Assembly: GCA_002293295.1 (NCBI GenBank)
Contig: DBCY01000098.1
Location: 1-28,258 of the forward strand
From: Ruminococcus sp. UBA946
Lineage (GTDB): Bacteria; Bacillota; Clostridia; Oscillospirales; Ruminococcaceae
DNA: 28,258 nucleotides
Direction: 5' to 3'
The notes below the pieces were generated by a model. The model was not told the origin of the DNA. It worked only from the letters and a program-made list of their open reading frames with translations, and did no database searches. Below are positions 24,565 through 28,258 of the stretch, piece after piece (position 1 is the first letter of the stretch; each line of letters starts with the position of its first letter). The position numbers and the translations under genes are program-made.

Positions 24565-25311
24565 TTACTGAGCGATTTCTTCAGCTGCGGGAACTGCGGT
24601 TTCCGCAGCTTCCAAAGCTTCCTGGGATTCACCCTGCCTGCCTTCGATAATTGCATCCGCCATTGCGCCCGCAATAAGCTTTACAGCTCTTATGGCGTCG
24701 TCATTGCCGGGGATTATATAGTCAACGTCGTCCGGGTCGCAGTTAGTATCGACAATCGCAACAATCGGGATACCGAGCTTTTTAGCTTCGGCAACTGCGA
24801 TTTTTTCTTTGCGCGGGTCAACGATAAAAAGCGCGCCGGGGAGCTTCTTCATATCCTTAATTCCGCCGAGGTATTTTTCAAGCTTCTCGATTTCAAGCTG
24901 GAGCTTGATTACTTCTTTTTTGGGGAGCAGGTTGAATGTGCCGTCCTGTTCCATCTGATGGAGCTGTTCAAGTCTCTTTATTCGTCTTTGAATGGTCTTG
25001 AAGTTGGTCATCATGCCGCCGAGCCATCTAGCGTTCACGAAATGAACTCCGGCGCGCAGGGCTTCTTCCTTAACGGAATCGCCAGCCTGCTTTTTAGTTC
25101 CGACAAAAAGCACGGTGTCGCCGTTTTCCGAAACCGACTTAACGAAAGCATAGGCTTCGTCAAGCTTCTTGACGGTTTTCTGAAGGTCGATGATATAAAT
25201 ACCGTTTCTTTCCGTGAAAATGTAAGGTGCCATTTTAGGGTTCCATCTTCTTGTCTGGTGGCCGAAGTGCACTCCGGCTTCAAGAAGGTGCTTCATTGAT
25301 ACTACGCCCAT
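24565..25311 (-). CDS. rpsB: 30S ribosomal protein S2
   Basis: S2 has 248 residues from the ATG at 25311, which AGGAGG precedes by about seven bases. The frame stays open 47 codons further upstream, but that part has no S2 similarity and is the transcript leader. Hallmarks include MKHLLEAGVHFGHQTRRWNPKM at the N-terminus (shown in part by LLEAGVHFGH), VNARWLGGMMTNF, LPGALFIVDP and VDTNCDPD. The acidic Ala/Glu-rich tail is typical of Firmicutes. S2 joins the small subunit late and is commonly autoregulated through its leader. Here a 155-base leader lies between the promoter and the start. Confidence 0.98.
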   Translation of the reverse strand: MGVVSMKHLLEAGVHFGHQTRRWNPKMAPYIFTERNGIYIIDLQKTVKKLDEAYAFVKSVSENGDTVLFVGTKKQAGDSVKEEALRAGVHFVNARWLGGMMTNFKTIQRRIKRLEQLHQMEQDGTFNLLPKKEVIKLQLEIEKLEKYLGGIKDMKKLPGALFIVDPRKEKIAVAEAKKLGIPIVAIVDTNCDPDDVDYIIPGNDDAIRAVKLIAGAMADAIIEGRQGESQEALEAAETAVPAAEEIAQ

Positions 25312-25472
25312 TGTTTTTCCTCCTGATTTGGTTTTAGTGTTGATACGGGAAAAATCCCATTCTTCCTCCACACCGCCTTTTTTAGCCGAAAAACTCATGA
25401 AAAAACATATCATAAGCACCAAACGGTTAAGCGGATGTGTGCGAATTTGCAAATATGCGAAATTGCCTTAAT

Positions 25473-25501
25473 ATTATACCACAATTTGTTTAATTTTACA
25501 A
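25473..25501 (-). promoter_or_regulatory. rpsB-tsf promoter
   Basis: On the minus strand the -35 TTGTAA (25501-25496), a 17-base spacer and a perfect -10 TATAAT (25478-25473) are well placed. Transcription would start near 25466 and give a leader of about 155 bases, long enough for S2 autoregulation. Confidence 0.7.
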
Positions 25502-25510
25502 GTACCGGAA

Positions 25511-25813
25511 TTACGTTATTTTCAACAATTTTTTATTATACTCAGTATGTTTTATATGTGCTTTTGCCGGTTCCACCTCTTCCGATGAAATCAGCAGAAC
25601 ATCCTCACCGATGACCTCAATATCCTTGCACCGGATAATCAAATCTTCTTCACGCCCCAGTAATCCGAAAAACCTGCTTCTCCCGTATATAATTATAGCC
25701 TTAACCGAAGCGTCGTCAGTATCAAATTCCAGGTCGTCCGCATAACCCAGACGTTCACCCGTCCTTATATTTATAATTTCTTTCTGTCTCATTTCTGATA
25801 AAGTGCATTTCAT
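25511..25813 (-). CDS. YlmC/YmxH family PRC-barrel protein
   Basis: This is a 100-residue protein of the YlmC/YmxH family, small PRC-barrel proteins widespread in endospore-forming Firmicutes. Typical features are LSEMRQKEIINIRTGERLGY at the N-terminus, a D-rich barrel (DLEFDTDD), then FFGLLGREEDLIIRC and a terminal IEVIGEDVLLI. Family members are often annotated as sporulation-related, but the biochemical role is unclear. AAAGGATAA about ten bases ahead supports the ATG at 25813. It sits between the terminator of the GntR/ABC operon and the rpsB promoter, so it is probably a single-gene unit. Its presence supports a spore-forming host lineage. Confidence 0.88.
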   Translation of the reverse strand: MKCTLSEMRQKEIINIRTGERLGYADDLEFDTDDASVKAIIIYGRSRFFGLLGREEDLIIRCKDIEVIGEDVLLISSEEVEPAKAHIKHTEYNKKLLKIT

Positions 25814-25968
25814 TTCGCAGTTATCCTTTCCGCTGTTAGTAGTCAGAAAATAGCAGCTGGTAGTTAGTTTTTGCCGATGGACTGTGGGTTTATAATAAGA
25901 TTATGCTTGTATTGCCCTTGTTGTTTTATACTATTCAGTATTCGGCTTGTACTATGAATATTTAAAAA

Positions 25969-26009
25969 CGTACAGGGCAATTATACAAAATGTGTAATTG
26001 CCCTGTACG
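25969..26009 (-). terminator. Strong Rho-independent terminator of the GntR-ABC operon
   Basis: Arms 25969-25986 and 25992-26009 form an 18-bp stem (one G-U pair) with a 5-base loop. On the minus strand it is followed by GTTTTTAAAT. It lies 31 bases after the permease stop. Confidence 0.85.
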
Positions 26010-26040
26010 CATTAATAAGGATAACTCAATATAATGCCTG

Positions 26041-26856
26041 TTATTCCAGATTCAGCTTTTTTGTGAAAATATAGTTTGCCAGAATGTATAAAGCGATGGG
26101 TACTAACAGGAATAAAATCATATAGCCGTTAAATATTGAAGAGAGTTCCGATAATACCGCTTTATCATCTGTTGCGGTGTAGACCGAATTGGTAATTAAA
26201 TTTGAATTAAAAGCGCCAATGGATATAAATATGAATCCTAGAATCTGATTAACACAATTTACCCCGAAATAAGTCAGAATCGAAAAACCAAGTTTGTTTT
26301 TATTTGAGAGGTTTCCGATTGAAAAGCTGAAATAAACCTGAGAAAGGAATGTAAACGGCGCCAAAACAGCATATATTAAACCAATCCTTATCAACGGAAT
26401 AATTCCCGGTCCCGCTTCAGCTATCATCTCGCTTTTTATATAACTGCTCTGTTCTATAAGCTCAAACAGCCATAGATATTCGCCGCTGAAAATACCGAAT
26501 GCAAAACCCAGGATAATTATAGTCGCAATGGTGAAAATATATGCCGTAATAAGCTTTGAAAGGATTAATTGCCATGTCGGCATCGGGAGGGTATGCGTTA
26601 AATATCCCTCATCCCTCATAAGATTTTTATAAAATCTGGTTACAGCAAGTATAAAAACCATAAAAATGCTTGCTATGACTAGTATGGTAAATATTGAACC
26701 TATAACCGAAGACATTACTTTTCCGACTCTGCCCAGATTATCAGAAAAAGAATCTAGTATGCGGAAAAATATACTGGATATGATTATGCCTGCGTAAACG
26801 ACACAGAATGACTTGTATTGTGCCAAAATATCATATTTTATAGCTTTTCCTAACAT
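26041..26856 (-). CDS. ABC transporter permease (multi-pass membrane protein)
   Basis: The 271-residue protein has about six hydrophobic segments and a conserved cytoplasmic stretch FYKNLMRDEGYLTHTLPMPTW. This pattern (RDEGYLT.TLP) is common in ABC-2-like permeases next to YtrA-type regulators in Clostridia. It would form the channel for the ATPase encoded just upstream. The ATG at 26856 follows GGAGG by seven bases and overlaps the ATPase stop by seven bases. Relatives in Bacillus ytr-type operons respond to cell-envelope stress or antibiotics. The substrate here is unknown. Confidence 0.8.
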   Translation of the reverse strand: MLGKAIKYDILAQYKSFCVVYAGIIISSIFFRILDSFSDNLGRVGKVMSSVIGSIFTILVIASIFMVFILAVTRFYKNLMRDEGYLTHTLPMPTWQLILSKLITAYIFTIATIIILGFAFGIFSGEYLWLFELIEQSSYIKSEMIAEAGPGIIPLIRIGLIYAVLAPFTFLSQVYFSFSIGNLSNKNKLGFSILTYFGVNCVNQILGFIFISIGAFNSNLITNSVYTATDDKAVLSELSSIFNGYMILFLLVPIALYILANYIFTKKLNLE

Positions 26857-27545
26857 GCGAACACCTCCCTGAACAGCGCGTCTACGGATTTATTATTCTT
26901 TTCCCTGATTTCATCGACTGTGGAGTGCAGAACCATGTTTCCTTCCTTAATGAAAATAACGTCGTCAAGAACCGGTTCAATATCTGAAATCAGATGCGTT
27001 GAAATAATAACGCTTGCATCCTCGCTGTAATTATTAAGAATTGTTTTAAGGATATAGTCCCTTGCCGCAGGGTCTACTCCTCCTATAGGCTCGTCAAGCA
27101 GATACAGCTTAGCCTCGCGGCTCATAACCAGTACAAGCTGTACCTTTTCACGGGTGCCCTTTGACATCGTTTTTAGCCTGTCGTCTGCGTTTATATTCAG
27201 CTTCTTAAGCATTTCATATGCCGTATCGGCTTTAAAATCCCTGTAAAAATCACTGAACATATTAATTATATCCTTAGCCCTCATCCAGTCGTTCAGATAG
27301 GTTCTTTCCGGCAAATAGGATACGATTTTCTTTGTGTTAACCCCTATTTTTTCATCGCATATTAAAGCGTCCCCCTCATCCGGAGTAAGTATACCGCTCA
27401 TCAGCTTAATTAGAGTGGTTTTCCCGCTTCCGTTCGGACCCAGCAGACCGATTATTTTACCGCCTTCAATTTCCAGGTTAATATTTTTCAAAGCGGTTAT
27501 ATGACCATATCTCTTTGTCAAATTCCTGCATACCGCTATGCTCAT
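26850..27545 (-). CDS. ABC transporter ATP-binding protein (YtrB-like)
   Basis: The stand-alone ATPase has Walker A GPNGSGKT (residues 36-43 from the ATG at 27545), Walker B LYLLDEP and the switch His in STHLI. The signature is relaxed to MSKGTREKV in place of LSGGQ, as is common in this subfamily. I chose the ATG at 27545, eight bases after GGAGG; the ATG at 27551 is only two bases from it. It pairs with the permease downstream, and both follow the GntR gene. Self-regulated efflux or envelope-stress defence is the usual role of such operons. Confidence 0.92.
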   Translation of the reverse strand: MSIAVCRNLTKRYGHITALKNINLEIEGGKIIGLLGPNGSGKTTLIKLMSGILTPDEGDALICDEKIGVNTKKIVSYLPERTYLNDWMRAKDIINMFSDFYRDFKADTAYEMLKKLNINADDRLKTMSKGTREKVQLVLVMSREAKLYLLDEPIGGVDPAARDYILKTILNNYSEDASVIISTHLISDIEPVLDDVIFIKEGNMVLHSTVDEIREKNNKSVDALFREVFAC

Positions 27546-27607
27546 GTTCATAGCCTCCCTTTTCGTAAATAATGTCCGTTTCAGGACAAAGCCGCTGTTT
27601 TTTTATT

Positions 27608-27970
27608 TTACCCGCCAATAAATTTGCGCAGTTCCTCAAGCGCCCCCCTGTTGTCGTACCCCAGCATCTCCATTCTGCTTAAATAAGCTTTTGCCCGCTC
27701 AACCGCAAGCGATGTTTTCAGACCTTCGATTGAGTTTTGATTTTCTGTGATAAACCGCCCCGCCGTTCTCTGCGAATAAAGCAATCCGTCGCGTTCAAGC
27801 TCGGCTAATGCTTTCTGCATGGTGTTCGGATTAACTTCCGCTTCGGATGCAAGCTCCCTTACCGGCAGGAGCTTATCCCCGGCGCGGTATTCGCCTATTG
27901 CTATCCTTAGCTTAACCTGCTCGATAATTTGCTGATAAATAGGTGTGCTGTCGTCAAAAACCCATGGCAT
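27608..27970 (-). CDS. GntR family transcriptional repressor, YtrA type
   Basis: This 120-residue protein has the short YtrA layout: an N-terminal winged helix (PIYQQIIEQVKLRIAIGEY, then LPSVRE-like LLPVRELASEAEVNPNTMQKAL and GLLYSQRTAGRFI) and a brief helical tail without a large ligand-binding domain. Such repressors control their own operon with a downstream ABC transporter, exactly the arrangement here. AAAGGAGAAG lies about six bases before the ATG at 27970. A perfect palindrome over its promoter is the probable operator. Confidence 0.92.
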   Translation of the reverse strand: MPWVFDDSTPIYQQIIEQVKLRIAIGEYRAGDKLLPVRELASEAEVNPNTMQKALAELERDGLLYSQRTAGRFITENQNSIEGLKTSLAVERAKAYLSRMEMLGYDNRGALEELRKFIGG

Positions 27971-27986
27971 AAAAACTTCTCCTTTC

Positions 27987-28020
27987 GTATTATTGTATTA
28001 ATACCATAATACAATAATAC
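27987..28020 (-). promoter_or_regulatory. Palindromic operator of the GntR repressor
   Basis: GTATTATTGTATT (27987-27999) and its exact complement (28008-28020) are separated by eight bases. The dyad covers the -10 box and the expected start site, a classical position for autorepression. GntR-family sites are usually such palindromes. Confidence 0.75.
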
Positions 28021-28042
28021 ACCACTATTAATCATTTGTCAA
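28014..28042 (-). promoter_or_regulatory. Promoter of the GntR-ABC operon
   Basis: On the minus strand a consensus -35 TTGACA (28042-28037), a 17-base spacer and a -10 TATTAT (28019-28014) overlap the palindromic operator. Confidence 0.75.
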
Positions 28043-28258
28043 GGGAAATAATAAAATTATAAGTAAACAATAATCAAATTATATGATAATATAAAATGAA
28101 CGATAGTTTACAAATTCATATTTAATACTATGAATTAATATTAATAATATAATGTTTTATAAATGATTATTATGCGTCTGCAATTTAATAATATTTTTTT
28201 ACAGTAATAAGAACCTGTTCCCATAGGCGTAAACATATGTCATTTCGGCAAATTTTGC
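28043..28258. other. AT-rich intergenic end of window
   Basis: No supported gene, RNA or repeat is visible in this very AT-rich stretch upstream of the GntR promoter. A neighbouring gene must lie beyond the window. Confidence 0.5.

Noticed and set aside
1..28258. tRNA, rRNA, CRISPR arrays and intact insertion sequences
   Set aside because: No cloverleaf-like gene ends, regularly spaced identical repeats, or complete transposase frames were recognised on either strand.

Overview
The window looks like a chromosomal piece of a low-GC, probably spore-forming Firmicute of the class Clostridia. The evidence is an rpsB-tsf pair with a YlmC/YmxH-type PRC-barrel gene beside it, a YtrA-type GntR/ABC operon, purine-rich Shine-Dalgarno sites throughout, and a large MalT-like LuxR regulator divergent from a repeat-rich secreted protein, an arrangement I associate with gut Clostridia. 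The genus cannot be named from this sequence.

Left flank (1-3917, GC-rich): a secreted beta-repeat surface protein runs off the left edge on the minus strand. A 96-kDa-class LuxR/MalT-type ATPase regulator is divergent on the plus strand. The promoter region between them carries three copies of GTATGAGG.

Centre (about 4117-23132, clearly AT-richer): one co-directional block of fourteen genes starts from a strong promoter and a leader of nearly 500 nt. It contains a PEP mutase (PepM, exact EDKxxxKxNS motif), the enzyme that commits carbon to phosphonate (C-P bond) biosynthesis. Around it are three adenylate-forming enzymes (a free acyl ligase, a PaaK-like ligase and an NRPS-type A domain fused to a carrier), a free acyl carrier protein, and three BtrH-like Cys-His-Asp acyltransferases. 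There are also an SDR, a radical SAM enzyme with a Twitch-like C-terminus, a Gfo/Idh/MocA oxidoreductase, a P-loop kinase fused to a D-2-hydroxyacid dehydrogenase, a Nudix hydrolase and two ABC exporter halves. No condensation domain, thioesterase, phosphopantetheinyl transferase or phosphonopyruvate decarboxylase is present. My reading is a phosphonate natural-product cluster in which carrier-bound acyl groups are joined by BtrH-type transferases instead of NRPS condensation domains, and in which phosphonopyruvate may be pulled forward by reduction instead of decarboxylation. The product is unknown.

Right boundary (23133-23520): three bases after the pepM stop lies a fragment of a tyrosine-recombinase core-binding domain. 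A nested inverted repeat surrounding the tsf terminator follows. With the composition step, this suggests the cluster was inserted beside tsf.

Right flank (23520-28020, all minus strand): tsf, rpsB with its own promoter, a YlmC/YmxH-like gene, then a terminated operon of a GntR (YtrA-type) repressor, an ABC ATPase and a membrane permease, with a perfect 13-bp palindromic operator over the promoter. No tRNA, rRNA, CRISPR array or intact insertion sequence was seen.
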